Of a stretch of 64,000 bases of DNA, positions 48,969 through 57,760 are shown one piece after another. Numbering within the stretch: position 1 is the stretch's first letter; every line of letters starts with the position of its first letter. The DNA is taken from positions 1-64,000 of the forward strand of contig NZ_PQSQ01000007.1 in assembly GCF_002920575.1 (NCBI RefSeq), written 5' to 3'. Below the pieces are notes generated by a model. That model saw only the letters and a list, made by a program, of their open reading frames with translations. It was not told where the DNA came from and searched no databases. Origin of the DNA: Streptomyces sp. Ru73. Its GTDB lineage: Bacteria; Actinomycetota; Actinomycetes; Streptomycetales; Streptomycetaceae. Both the position numbers and the translations under genes were made by a program.

Positions 48969-51934
48969 ACCAGGCCGTGACCTGGGCCGCGCAGCCGGCG
49001 GGGCTCGACCCCGGCCGGGCGGTCCAGATCCTCACCACACGCCGTACGGGCGCGGGCCGGCGCGGCTCCGGGTACCGCGTGACCGCCGACGTGGTGCTCA
49101 CGGCCGCCCATGTGGTGGGTGACGCGGTCTCGGTGCAGGTGCGGTTCGTCACCGCGGACGGCGGCGTACGGGAGACGGCCGGCGAGCCGGTCTGGGCCAA
49201 CCCCGCGGCGGACGTGGCGCTCCTCAGGATCGCGGGCGGACCCGGCGCCGGCGGTCCGTACGCCACCGAGGTGTCACCGGTGCGGTTCGCCCGCGTCACG
49301 CGTGCGGTGGACTGCGAAGCACTCGGCTTCCCGCGGTTCCGGCTGCGCCGTGGCGTCGCATCGCCCGGCAGCGACGTCCTCACCTCCTACCGGGACACCC
49401 ACCACGCACTCGGTCTGGCCGACCCGCTGTCGTCCCTGCGCCGGGGCACCCTGGAGATCGCCAGGCTGCAGGCCCCGGCGCGCGACCCCGACCCGCAACG
49501 CTCGCCGTGGGAGGGCATGTCGGGGGCCGCCGTGTGGAGCGGCGGCTGCCTGATCGGCATCATCACCGAGGATCAGCCCTCCGACGGACTCGGCGCGCTC
49601 ACGGCCAGCCCCGTGCACCTCTGGTACACATCCCTGCCGCCGGAGGCGGTCGACGAGCTGGCCGGGCTGACCGGCCTGCCGCCCACCCCCGGCGGTCTCG
49701 ACGCACTGCCGCGTACCGCACCGCCCGCGCAGCGCCCCGTCGGCCTGCCGGAGCTGCCGGGCGCCGCCGGGAAACCGCAACTCCACAAGGCAGCCGCGCT
49801 GTTCGTCGAAGCGGTGCACCGCCAGTGGGACGACGAGGAGCGGCGCCGCAGGGTGCACGACCCGCTCCCGCTCGGCGTGCGCTACCGCCTCACCAGCAGG
49901 CCGGTGTCCGACCAGTGGGCCAACATCCGCAACGCACCGCCCGGCACGGACCCCGGCCCCCTCCCGCTGGCCGGCTGGCTCGGCGGGATCGTGCCCAAGT
50001 ACCGCTCCATCCCGTCCGGCCGGCTGGTGGTGCTCGGCGCGGCCGGCTCCGGCAAGACGATCCTGACCCTCCGCTTCGTCCTCGACTGGCTGGAGAAGGG
50101 CGTACCCGGCCGCATACCGGTGATCTTCGGCCTCGGTTCATGGGACCCGACGACCACCTCGCTCCGCGACTGGATGTGCGGACAGCTGGTACGCGACCAC
50201 CCCGGCCTCGCGGCCCCTGACCCGGAAGCGCCCGGCCGCAACCTGGCCCGCGCACTGATCGACGCCGACTGGCTCCTCCCCGTCCTCGACGGGTTCGACG
50301 AGATCGCGGTGGGCCTGCAGGGCACGGCGCTCATCTCCCTCAACCGGACGAAGCTGCCGTACCTGCTCACCAGCCGCCCCGAGGAGTACGCCCGTGCCGT
50401 GAACGGCTCCGACGGTCCGGCCGGGACCGGTGAGTACACCGGCTCCGACGTGCTCACCGGTGCCGCCGTCGTGGAGCTGGACGACCTCAGCCTGAGCGCC
50501 GTGGGGGACTACCTGTCCCGCGCCAGCAGGCCGGGGCAGGGCGGCGGCCTGGACAGCACGGTGTGGGGGCCCGTGATGGCCGAGCTGCGCGCACGCCCGC
50601 GGAGCCGCGGCGCCGACCACCTCGCCGAGGTGTTCACCACCCCGCTGATGGTGGCCATGGCACGCACCATCTACAGCGACACCGCCGGCCGCGACCCGTC
50701 GAAGCTGCTGGACACGGCCCGCTTCGCGGACGCCGATGCCCTGCGGAAACACCTGCTGACCGCCTTCACGCCCGCCGCGTACGACGTCCTGCCCGAGGAC
50801 ACCACCGGCGTCCCCGACGACCCCCGCCGACGCCAGTGGGACCCCGAGCGCGCCCAGCACTGGCTCGGCTACCTCGCCACCCACCTCGTCCAACGCAACA
50901 CGCACAACCTGGCCTGGTGGCAGCTGGGTACCACCATGAGCCGTGCCGCCCGCATCCTCATGGTCGCCTTCCTCGCCGGACTGTCCTTCGGACTGCCGAC
51001 CGCGATCGGCAATCTGCCCGTCGACCTGATCGCGACGCCGTACGGACTCGGATTCGCGGTCCAACGCGGGCTCGTCGTCGGGCTCCTGCACGGGCTCGTG
51101 GCCGGTGTCGGCTTCGGCATCCTGTACGCGGTGGTCTCCCGTGGCGAGGCGGAGCCCTCGCGCGTCCGCGTGAAGATCTTCAGCAGGACGCGGGAGCAGC
51201 GCGGGAGCTTCCTTCCGCGCTTCAAGGTCGGAGTCGCGTTCGGCACCCCGGCCGCGCTCGCGCTGGTACTCGTGGACCGGGGCGTGGTCGAGCCGATCGG
51301 GCTGGGGGACGGGCTCGACGGCGGACTCGCGGGCGCGGTCCTGTTCGTTCCCATGGTCGGGCTCGGGATCGGGCTGGTGCTGGGAATCATGGCCTGGCTG
51401 GAAGTGCCGAGCAAGATCACCCACACCGTCAGTCCCGTCGTCCTGCTCGACGAGAACCGCAGGAACGTGTTCGTCCAGATGCTGGTGTCCGGGCTCGTGT
51501 TCGGAGTCCCGTCCGCGATCGGCATCGGGCTCATGGACGATCCCGTGCCCGGACTGATGGACGGCCCCGTGGTGGGGCTCCTGGCCGGTCTGGTGTTCGC
51601 CGTCGAGGCGGCGTTCGGCGGCGGCTTCGGATACGGGCTGAGCTTCACCGCGTGGGGTCAGTGGGTGGCACTGTCGCGCATCTGGCTGCCGCTGACCGGC
51701 CGGCTGCCCTGGGCGCTGATCGCCTTCCTGGACGACGCCTGCGAGCGAGGCATCCTGCGCCGGGCCGGTGCGGTCTACCAGTTCCGCCACGCCGAACTCC
51801 GCGACCACCTGGCACAGAACTGCTCGGCGGCACCGAACGCGGGGGGAGGCCCCAACGCCCCAGCCAAATCAACCGTGTTGACGCGTGCCTCCCGCCCCGC
51901 CCGCTCCAGTGATGAAGCTGGGCCAGAACAGTGA
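48965..51934 (+). CDS. Trypsin-NACHT-multi-TM STAND NTPase
   Basis: A 989-residue fusion. Residues 1-235 are a trypsin-like serine protease with a complete triad: His49 (LTAAHVV), Asp83 (AADVALLRI) and Ser186 (EGMSGAAVW). A NACHT NTPase follows, with Walker A GAAGSGKT (358-365), Walker B LPVLDGFDE (Asp442, Asp445) and an arginine near LLTSRPEEY. Residues about 660-900 form a glycine-rich, multi-helix membrane region, and the tail ILRRAGAVYQFRHAELRDHLA (930-950) is the usual C-terminal helical domain of these proteins. The design fits an NLR-like sensor whose activation would unleash proteolysis; the trigger is unknown. It lacks obvious TPR, LRR or WD repeats. Confidence 0.9.
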   Translation: MNQAVTWAAQPAGLDPGRAVQILTTRRTGAGRRGSGYRVTADVVLTAAHVVGDAVSVQVRFVTADGGVRETAGEPVWANPAADVALLRIAGGPGAGGPYATEVSPVRFARVTRAVDCEALGFPRFRLRRGVASPGSDVLTSYRDTHHALGLADPLSSLRRGTLEIARLQAPARDPDPQRSPWEGMSGAAVWSGGCLIGIITEDQPSDGLGALTASPVHLWYTSLPPEAVDELAGLTGLPPTPGGLDALPRTAPPAQRPVGLPELPGAAGKPQLHKAAALFVEAVHRQWDDEERRRRVHDPLPLGVRYRLTSRPVSDQWANIRNAPPGTDPGPLPLAGWLGGIVPKYRSIPSGRLVVLGAAGSGKTILTLRFVLDWLEKGVPGRIPVIFGLGSWDPTTTSLRDWMCGQLVRDHPGLAAPDPEAPGRNLARALIDADWLLPVLDGFDEIAVGLQGTALISLNRTKLPYLLTSRPEEYARAVNGSDGPAGTGEYTGSDVLTGAAVVELDDLSLSAVGDYLSRASRPGQGGGLDSTVWGPVMAELRARPRSRGADHLAEVFTTPLMVAMARTIYSDTAGRDPSKLLDTARFADADALRKHLLTAFTPAAYDVLPEDTTGVPDDPRRRQWDPERAQHWLGYLATHLVQRNTHNLAWWQLGTTMSRAARILMVAFLAGLSFGLPTAIGNLPVDLIATPYGLGFAVQRGLVVGLLHGLVAGVGFGILYAVVSRGEAEPSRVRVKIFSRTREQRGSFLPRFKVGVAFGTPAALALVLVDRGVVEPIGLGDGLDGGLAGAVLFVPMVGLGIGLVLGIMAWLEVPSKITHTVSPVVLLDENRRNVFVQMLVSGLVFGVPSAIGIGLMDDPVPGLMDGPVVGLLAGLVFAVEAAFGGGFGYGLSFTAWGQWVALSRIWLPLTGRLPWALIAFLDDACERGILRRAGAVYQFRHAELRDHLAQNCSAAPNAGGGPNAPAKSTVLTRASRPARSSDEAGPEQ

Positions 51935-51998
51935 CAAACCCCGGACACCCCGGCTGCATCCTGTTTCACAAGCCCACAAGAGCAACGGGGGAGGTCGG

Positions 51999-53078
51999 AT
52001 GATGACGGACAAGCGCATGCACCACCGGCGCGGGACGAACCGTACGGCTCCGCACGGACGCGTGGCCCGTAGAGCCGCGGGGGTGGCGACCGTTGCGGGC
52101 GTGGCGGCGGCCGCCGGGGGACTGGTGGCAGGGCCGGGAGCGGGCTCGGCCGCCGCGGCCCCGGTGTCCCGCACGCTGAACTACACCTGCTCGGTACAGG
52201 CCGTCAGCCAGCGGGCCGCGGTCACCATCGACGCGGACGTCTCCCGGTCGGCCGTGGTCGGCAAGCCCACCCGGCGCTTCGCCATCCATGCGACGTCCCA
52301 GGTCAGTGACGCCGGAACGACCGGCCTGAACTGGATCGGCGTCAAGACCGTCGAAGGCACGGTGGACGCGGACGTGCGGGTGACCGCGGGTCAGGACGGC
52401 GCTCGTCTCACCGTGCCGTTCACTGTGCCCAGGACCCGTGTGCCGGAGTCCGGCCCGTTCGACGTCAAGGGCACCGGCACCGCGCCGTCGCGTACCTTCC
52501 ACCACCCGGGAAAGGCGGAGATCAGCGTGGGCGACCTCGTGCTGCACGTCGTGCCGAGGGACGCGAACGGCAAGGTGAACCCGGGCCGTACCGACGTACC
52601 GTGCACACTCGACCCCGGGCAGAACCCGGTACTGGCCTCCTTCGACATCACCCGCGCGGGCACACCGTCCGGCTCAGAGCCCTCCGGGGACAACGGTGGA
52701 AGCACCGGCGGGAGCGGCGGGAAGGCTCCCGCCGGCACCGCTGACCCGGGCGCCGGCGCCGCGAAGGGCGGCGGACATGCCGAGGACGGCAAGGCCCGCC
52801 CGGCGGCGTCCGGCCCCACAGGCTCCGCGCACGATGCGGACTCCGCCCACGGTGCGAAGGGCTCGGCGCACCGAGGTGACAACGGGGCGGAGAGCAACGG
52901 AACGGCGGACGGCTCCACCAGCCACTCCGGTGACCCTTCCGCCGGTCCGTCCGTCAGCACCGCGACGACCGCTGATCAGGACACGAAGACACCGCTCCTG
53001 CTGGCCGCCGGTGCCGCCGTCGCGGGCCTCGCCCTCCTCATCGCCGCCGCCGTCCGCACCCGCTCGCGCGCAAGGTGA
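51999..53078 (+). CDS. Secreted DUF6801 surface protein with a C-terminal anchor
   Basis: A 359-residue exported protein. The signal region ends around residue 55 (AGSAAAAPV). The DUF6801 domain (about 56-235) begins SRTLNYTCSVQAVSQRAAV and ends DVPCTLDPGQ, with a likely disulfide between the two cysteines. A Gly/Ser/Ala-rich linker follows (about 240-325) and a C-terminal helix ends RTRSRAR, but no LPxTG-like motif precedes it. ATG 51999 has GGGGGAGG upstream. It lies 64 bp after the NACHT gene on the same strand and might be co-transcribed. Confidence 0.82.
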   Translation: MMTDKRMHHRRGTNRTAPHGRVARRAAGVATVAGVAAAAGGLVAGPGAGSAAAAPVSRTLNYTCSVQAVSQRAAVTIDADVSRSAVVGKPTRRFAIHATSQVSDAGTTGLNWIGVKTVEGTVDADVRVTAGQDGARLTVPFTVPRTRVPESGPFDVKGTGTAPSRTFHHPGKAEISVGDLVLHVVPRDANGKVNPGRTDVPCTLDPGQNPVLASFDITRAGTPSGSEPSGDNGGSTGGSGGKAPAGTADPGAGAAKGGGHAEDGKARPAASGPTGSAHDADSAHGAKGSAHRGDNGAESNGTADGSTSHSGDPSAGPSVSTATTADQDTKTPLLLAAGAAVAGLALLIAAAVRTRSRAR

Positions 53079-53144
53079 CGGCGCTTCAGGTGAGAGGGCC
53101 TCAGGGGCCCCGGTCCGGGCCACACTGGGGTCCGGACCGACCGC

Positions 53145-54242
53145 TCAGCGCAGTGGGTCGTACGGCGACAGGTCGATGCCCGGAGCCGCTCGGCGGGCCA
53201 GCCGTGCCGCGACCGCGCCCGCGTAGGGGCCCATCGTCAGCCCTGACGCGCCCAGCCCGTTGACCACGATCAGCCCGGCCACCTGGGGAACCGTGCCGAG
53301 CATGGGCCGGATGTCGGGGCCCACCGGGCGGAAGCCGATGCGGGTCTCCACATGCGTGGCGTCGGCCAGCCCCGGGGCCACCGACAGCGCTTCACGCAGT
53401 ACCTCCGCCATGCCGGCCGCGGTCACCCGGTGGTCGAAGCCGGTACCGTCCTCACGGGTCGCGCCCACCACGACGCGCGAGTCGTCGAAGGCCAGGAGGT
53501 AGTGGCGCGAACGCGGCAGTACGACGGGCCAGTCGGCGGTGTCCACGCCCGGCAGCCGCAGATGCATGATCTGGCCGCGCTGCGGTGCGATGCGTACCCG
53601 GACGCCGAGCGGTTCGAGCAGCCGCGGCGACCAGGCACCGGCCGCCGCGATCACGGCGTCGGCCGCGAGGAACTCCCCGTCGACCCGCACACCGCTGACC
53701 GTGTCCTCGGCGACGATCGCGGCCGCACCACTGACGATCCGGGCGCCCCGCCGGGCCGCAGCGCGGAGCATCGCGTCGCGGACCAGGCGGCCGTCCAGCC
53801 GCGCGGCACCGGGGATGTGGACCGCCGGGCCGTCGTGGCCGAGGGGCGGGAAGAGCGCGCGGGCCCGTTCCGCACCGATCAGCTCCACCTCGCCGGCCAT
53901 CGGGGACTCCGCTGCACGTGCTGCCACGCGCCGCAGCGCGTCGTCGGCCTCGGCCTCGGTGACCAGCCGCAGTGAGCCGACCCGCCGGTAGCCGAACTCG
54001 GTCTCCCCGTCGGCGGCCAGCGCGGCCAGCAGCTCCGGGTAGTGTTCCGCGCCGGCGACCGCGAACCGGTACCAGTCCGGGTCGTCCACCTGGGACGACC
54101 ACGGGCAGATGATGCCCGCGCCGGCCGATGTCGCGCGGCCCTCGGCGCACGAGTCCACCAGGACCACGTCCACCCCGGCCCGCGTCAGTTCGTAACCGGC
54201 TGCCGCACCGACGATACCGCTGCCGACGACCACCACTCGCAT
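53145..54242 (-). CDS. DadA/DAO-type FAD-dependent amino-acid oxidoreductase
   Basis: A 365-residue flavoprotein. The FAD-binding motif is VVVVGSGIVGAAAGYELTRAG at the N terminus, and the C-terminal region GFRPVGPDIRPMLG plus VVNGLGASGLTMGPYAG matches D-amino-acid dehydrogenases and glycine oxidases. ATG 54242 has AAGGAGCG upstream. It is the last gene of a three-gene operon with a POT peptide transporter (38 bp upstream) and an XRE-cupin regulator, suggesting oxidation of D- or other amino acids released from imported peptides. Confidence 0.88.
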   Translation of the reverse strand: MRVVVVGSGIVGAAAGYELTRAGVDVVLVDSCAEGRATSAGAGIICPWSSQVDDPDWYRFAVAGAEHYPELLAALAADGETEFGYRRVGSLRLVTEAEADDALRRVAARAAESPMAGEVELIGAERARALFPPLGHDGPAVHIPGAARLDGRLVRDAMLRAAARRGARIVSGAAAIVAEDTVSGVRVDGEFLAADAVIAAAGAWSPRLLEPLGVRVRIAPQRGQIMHLRLPGVDTADWPVVLPRSRHYLLAFDDSRVVVGATREDGTGFDHRVTAAGMAEVLREALSVAPGLADATHVETRIGFRPVGPDIRPMLGTVPQVAGLIVVNGLGASGLTMGPYAGAVAARLARRAAPGIDLSPYDPLR

Positions 54243-54280
54243 GCCTCGCTCCTTCTGTTTCGACTTCGACGGACTTCCGC

Positions 54281-55795
54281 TCACCGCACACCGCCCATGT
54301 GCCGCTGCACCCAGGGCGAGAGCAGGTGCATGACAACGCCGGTCGCCATCACCGCGGCGCCGACCCCGGCGAAGTAGCCGACCTCGGTCTCCGGGCGGTA
54401 CAGCTGCACCAACTGCGCGTTGATGCCGCCCGCCGCCGCTGAGGCCAGGAACCACAAGCTCATCATCTGGGCGAGGAAGGCACGCGGCGCGAGCTTGGTG
54501 GTGGCCGAGAGCCCCACCGGCGACAGACACATCGACCCGCAGATCACCACGAAGTAGCTCGCCACGAGCCACCACGGACTGGCCTTCGCCGTCACGCCGT
54601 GCAGCAGGCCGGGCCCGGCCATCAGCACGAACGAGGCCCCGCCGAGCAGCAGTCCGGTGGCGAACTTGCGCGGTGTGGTGGGCTGCCGGTCACCCCACCT
54701 GATCCACAGCCAGGCGAAGGCCGGGGCCAGGACGAGCGTGGCGATCGGGTTCAGCGACTGGAACCACGAGGACGGCACGGCATGGCCGAAGACCTCCAGG
54801 TCGGTCCGGGTGTCGGCGAACTGCGCGAGCACCGAGCCGGTCTGCTCGTTGACCACCCAATAACACACCGCGCCGATGAACAGCGGAACGTAGGCGAGCA
54901 GCCGGGACCGCTCCACGGCATCGGTGTGCGGGCTGCGCACCATCATGACCACGTACGACGCCGGCAGCAGCACCGCGAGCACCGACACGGCGTTGATCAG
55001 CACCCGTACGGTCAGGTTTCCGGTGACGCCGAGGAGCACGACCACCACCGCCAGTACCGCGGCACCGGTGGCGGCGCGTACCGCAGCGCGGCGCCGTTCC
55101 CCGGGGAGGAGCGGATGCGTCGGCGACTCCCCGGCCCGGCCCAGCCGGGCCCGCCCCCGGACGTACACCACCAGCCCCGCGGCCATGCCGACGGCCGCGA
55201 GACCGAAGCCGAGGTGGTAGTCGACCTGCTGGCCGAGGGTGCCCACCAGGTACGGAGCGATGAAGGCTCCGAGGTTGATGCCCATGTAGAAGAGGGAGAA
55301 CCCGGCGTCGCGGCGGGTGTCGGCCGCCGAGTACAACTCGCCCACCAGACTGGACACGTTGGGCTTCAGGAGCCCGGTGCCGGCCACGATGAGCAGCATC
55401 GACACCAGCAGTGCGGGCAGCCCGCCGGGCACCGCCAGCGCCAGGTGACCGCACATGATCAGGACGCCGCCCAGCAGGACCGCGCGGCGCATGCCCAGCA
55501 GCCGGTCGGCCAGCCAGCCGCCCAGGATGCCGGACATGAACACCAGCGCGCCGTAGACCGAGACCAGCGCGGACGAGGTCGGCTTGTCCAGCCCGAGGCC
55601 GCCGTCGGAGGTCCGGTCGTAGAGGTAGTACAACAGGATCGCGGACATCCCGTAGTACGAGAAGCGCTCCCACATCTCCAGGAAGAACAGCGTGGCCAGG
55701 GCGCGGGGCTGGCCGAAGAAACCGCGGTCGCCTGCTCGGCCGCGGCCGCTCGGTGGGTGCTCTCTCTTCGGGACGTCCTTCGTCGGTTCGCTCAT
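54281..55795 (-). CDS. POT/PTR-family peptide transporter
   Basis: A 504-residue proton-coupled oligopeptide transporter. The family signature LEMWERFSYYGMSAILLYYL (ExxERFxYYG) is in helix 1, with FSLFYMGINLGAFIAPYLVG further on. About fourteen helices are visible. ATG 55795 has GGAGAGGC upstream. It imports di- or tripeptides, and the operon context with a DadA-like enzyme suggests that D-amino-acid-containing peptides, perhaps from peptidoglycan, are the fuel. Confidence 0.9.
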   Translation of the reverse strand: MSEPTKDVPKREHPPSGRGRAGDRGFFGQPRALATLFFLEMWERFSYYGMSAILLYYLYDRTSDGGLGLDKPTSSALVSVYGALVFMSGILGGWLADRLLGMRRAVLLGGVLIMCGHLALAVPGGLPALLVSMLLIVAGTGLLKPNVSSLVGELYSAADTRRDAGFSLFYMGINLGAFIAPYLVGTLGQQVDYHLGFGLAAVGMAAGLVVYVRGRARLGRAGESPTHPLLPGERRRAAVRAATGAAVLAVVVVLLGVTGNLTVRVLINAVSVLAVLLPASYVVMMVRSPHTDAVERSRLLAYVPLFIGAVCYWVVNEQTGSVLAQFADTRTDLEVFGHAVPSSWFQSLNPIATLVLAPAFAWLWIRWGDRQPTTPRKFATGLLLGGASFVLMAGPGLLHGVTAKASPWWLVASYFVVICGSMCLSPVGLSATTKLAPRAFLAQMMSLWFLASAAAGGINAQLVQLYRPETEVGYFAGVGAAVMATGVVMHLLSPWVQRHMGGVR

Positions 55796-55842
55796 GGCCG
55801 CCTCTCCGTGAGTGGCGTGCACCGGCAACAGGTGGAACGCGG

Positions 55843-56466
55843 TCAGCAGAGCGTGCCGTCGGGTCGCCGCAGCAGCGGGCGGTCGACCGTCCAGAGCACC
55901 TCCGCTGTGTCGGTGCCGCGGTTGTGAATGGCGTGCGGAATCCGGGACTTGAAGTGGATCGAGTCGCCCGCGGTGAGCACGGCCGTCTCGTCCGGCAGCA
56001 GGAACGTCAGCTCACCCCGCAGCACGTAGCAGAACTCCTCGCCGTCGTGCTGCGTGACCGGTGACGGCTCGGCGGTCGGCCGCACCGTCGTGGCCAGTAC
56101 TTCGATGCCCTGGTCCGGCAGGTCAGCGGTCAGCACGCGGTGCGTACGCTCGCCCATCGCCACCGTCGTGGCGTGCGGGTCGTCGTGCCGGGTGACCGCG
56201 TACTCGTGCCGGCTCCGCCGCCCGGCCGCGCCCAGCAGTTCGACGGCGTCCACCTCCAGCGCGTTGGCCAGCGCGAAGAGCGAGGTCAGCGAGATCGCGT
56301 TGATGCCGCGCTCGGCCAGCGAGAGGAAACCGGCGGAGAGCCCACAGCGTTCCGCCAGGTCCCGCAGTGTCAGGCCGCGTTCGGTACGCATGCGCTTGAT
56401 CTCGGCCCCCACCTGCTGGGCCGGATCGTCGGCGGCCGGTTCTTCCGGCTGAGCGCTGTCGGCCAC
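55843..56466 (-). CDS. XRE-cupin transcriptional regulator
   Basis: A 207-residue regulator. The HTH_3 domain (about 20-75) reads VGAEIKRMRTERGLTLRDLAERCGLSAGFLSLAERG, and the C-terminal cupin (about 120-200) has TQHDGEEFCYVLRGELTFLLPDE and DSIHFKSRIPHAIHN. GTG 56466 is preferred because the upstream TTG falls in the apparent -35 box. It heads the operon with the peptide transporter and DadA-type enzyme, and it probably controls it. Five 17-bp repeats lie directly upstream (56515-56599). Confidence 0.9.
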   Translation of the reverse strand: MADSAQPEEPAADDPAQQVGAEIKRMRTERGLTLRDLAERCGLSAGFLSLAERGINAISLTSLFALANALEVDAVELLGAAGRRSRHEYAVTRHDDPHATTVAMGERTHRVLTADLPDQGIEVLATTVRPTAEPSPVTQHDGEEFCYVLRGELTFLLPDETAVLTAGDSIHFKSRIPHAIHNRGTDTAEVLWTVDRPLLRRPDGTLC

Positions 56467-56514
56467 GGTTCCTGCCCCTCTCTCGGGTACCGGAATTAAG
56501 TCATGCCAAACAGA

Positions 56515-56599
56515 GGTCGTCAATACTTAACGACCGTCGACACTGAACGATCGTCAAAGCCGACCGGTTGTCGGTACTGAACGGCTGTCGGTACTGAAC
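56515..56599 (-). repeat. Five contiguous 17-bp iterons upstream of the XRE-cupin gene
   Basis: On the minus strand the units read GTTCAGTACCGACAGCC, GTTCAGTACCGACAACC, GGTCGGCTTTGACGATC, GTTCAGTGTCGACGGTC and GTTAAGTATTGACGACC without gaps. The last one contains TTGACG, a likely -35 box of the regulator promoter. They could be binding sites for the XRE-cupin protein or a minisatellite. Confidence 0.75.
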
Positions 56600-56601
56600 G
56601 A

Positions 56602-56641
56602 GCGGAGCCCCGGCCGATCGTCGGATCGGCCGGGGCTCCGC
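56602..56641 (-). terminator. Terminator of the redox operon
   Basis: A perfect 18-bp stem (GCGGAGCCCCGGCCGATC) closed by the tetraloop GTCG, 18 bp beyond the stop of the first aldo/keto reductase gene. Confidence 0.88.
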
Positions 56642-56658
56642 TTGCCGGGGCGTGGGTG

Positions 56659-57672
56659 TCAGGCGCCGGCCGGGAGCGGCGCCGCCGGGTCGAGCAGGCC
56701 GGTCTCCCGCAGGTCCTGCCAGAAGGCCGCGGGGATCTCCTCGCCGAGGGCGCCGAGGTCCTCGGCGATGCGGGAGGGCCGGGAGGCACCGGGAATCGCG
56801 GCGGCGGTCACCGGGTGCGCGAGCGCGAACTGCAGGGCCGCGGCCTTGATGGACACACCGTGCCGGTCGGTCAGCTCCCGGATGCGCCGCACGGTCTCCA
56901 CGATGTGCGCCGGGGCCTCCTGGTACTCGAAGTGGGTACCGCCGGCCAGGACACCGGAGCTGTACGGGCCGCCGACGACCATGTCGACGCCCTGCTCCTG
57001 CGCTGCGGGCAGCAGCCGCTGCAGCGCCTGGCGGTGGTCGAGGAGGGTGTAGCGGCCGGCGAGGAGGAATCCGTCGGGGCGGGGTTCGTCCAGGGACAGG
57101 GTGAGCTCGATGGGCTCGACGCGGTTGACGCCCAGGCCCCAGGCCCTGATGACGCCCTGGTCGCGCAGGTCGTCCAGGACCCGGAAGGCGCCGGTGCGGG
57201 CGGTCTCGAACTGGGCGAGCCAGCGGTCGCCGTGGAAGTCCTGGGCGACGTCGTGCACCCAGACGATGTCCAGCCGGTCGGTGTTCAGCCGCTCGAGGCT
57301 GTCCTCGATGGAGCGCTTGGTGGCGTCGGCGCTGTAGTCGTCCGTCACCTTGTTGGGACGGCCGTGCTCGAAGAGGCCGCCCTTCTCGCCCAGGTCGCGG
57401 GTGGCGGGGTCCTCCACCTCGTCGTGGATGATCCGGCCGACCTTCGTGGACAGGACGAAGGAGTCACGCGGATGCCGGGACAGCATCTCGCCGAGCCGCA
57501 TCTCGGCCAGGCCCGCGCCGTAGATCGGGGCGGTGTCGTAGTACCGGATGCCCTGGTCCCAGGCGGCCTGCAGGGTGGCCTGCGCCTCGTCCTCGGGGAT
57601 GGCGCGGAACATGTTGCCCATCGGGGCGGTACCGAAGCCCAGCGAACCGGGCAGCAGGTGGGTGAGGCTCAT
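56659..57672 (-). CDS. Aldo/keto reductase (D-threo-aldose dehydrogenase-like)
   Basis: A 337-residue NADP-dependent oxidoreductase of the AKR TIM-barrel fold. The catalytic tyrosine lies in RYYDTAPIYGAGLAE and the lysine in VLSTKVGRII, with DIVWVHD following. The C-terminal AAIPGASRPSRI region binds cofactor. It is the last gene of an operon of AKR, SDR, AKR, HbpS-like and MFS genes on the minus strand. Substrates may be aldehydes, sugars or reactive carbonyls. Confidence 0.88.
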   Translation of the reverse strand: MSLTHLLPGSLGFGTAPMGNMFRAIPEDEAQATLQAAWDQGIRYYDTAPIYGAGLAEMRLGEMLSRHPRDSFVLSTKVGRIIHDEVEDPATRDLGEKGGLFEHGRPNKVTDDYSADATKRSIEDSLERLNTDRLDIVWVHDVAQDFHGDRWLAQFETARTGAFRVLDDLRDQGVIRAWGLGVNRVEPIELTLSLDEPRPDGFLLAGRYTLLDHRQALQRLLPAAQEQGVDMVVGGPYSSGVLAGGTHFEYQEAPAHIVETVRRIRELTDRHGVSIKAAALQFALAHPVTAAAIPGASRPSRIAEDLGALGEEIPAAFWQDLRETGLLDPAAPLPAGA

Positions 57673-57760
57673 CAGTCGTTCTCTTTCGTACGTGTGGGGG
57701 GCCGTCGTGCGGGGTGCCGTGGCCGACGGCGGGATCAGGTGGCGGGCCGAGGCGCCGGGA

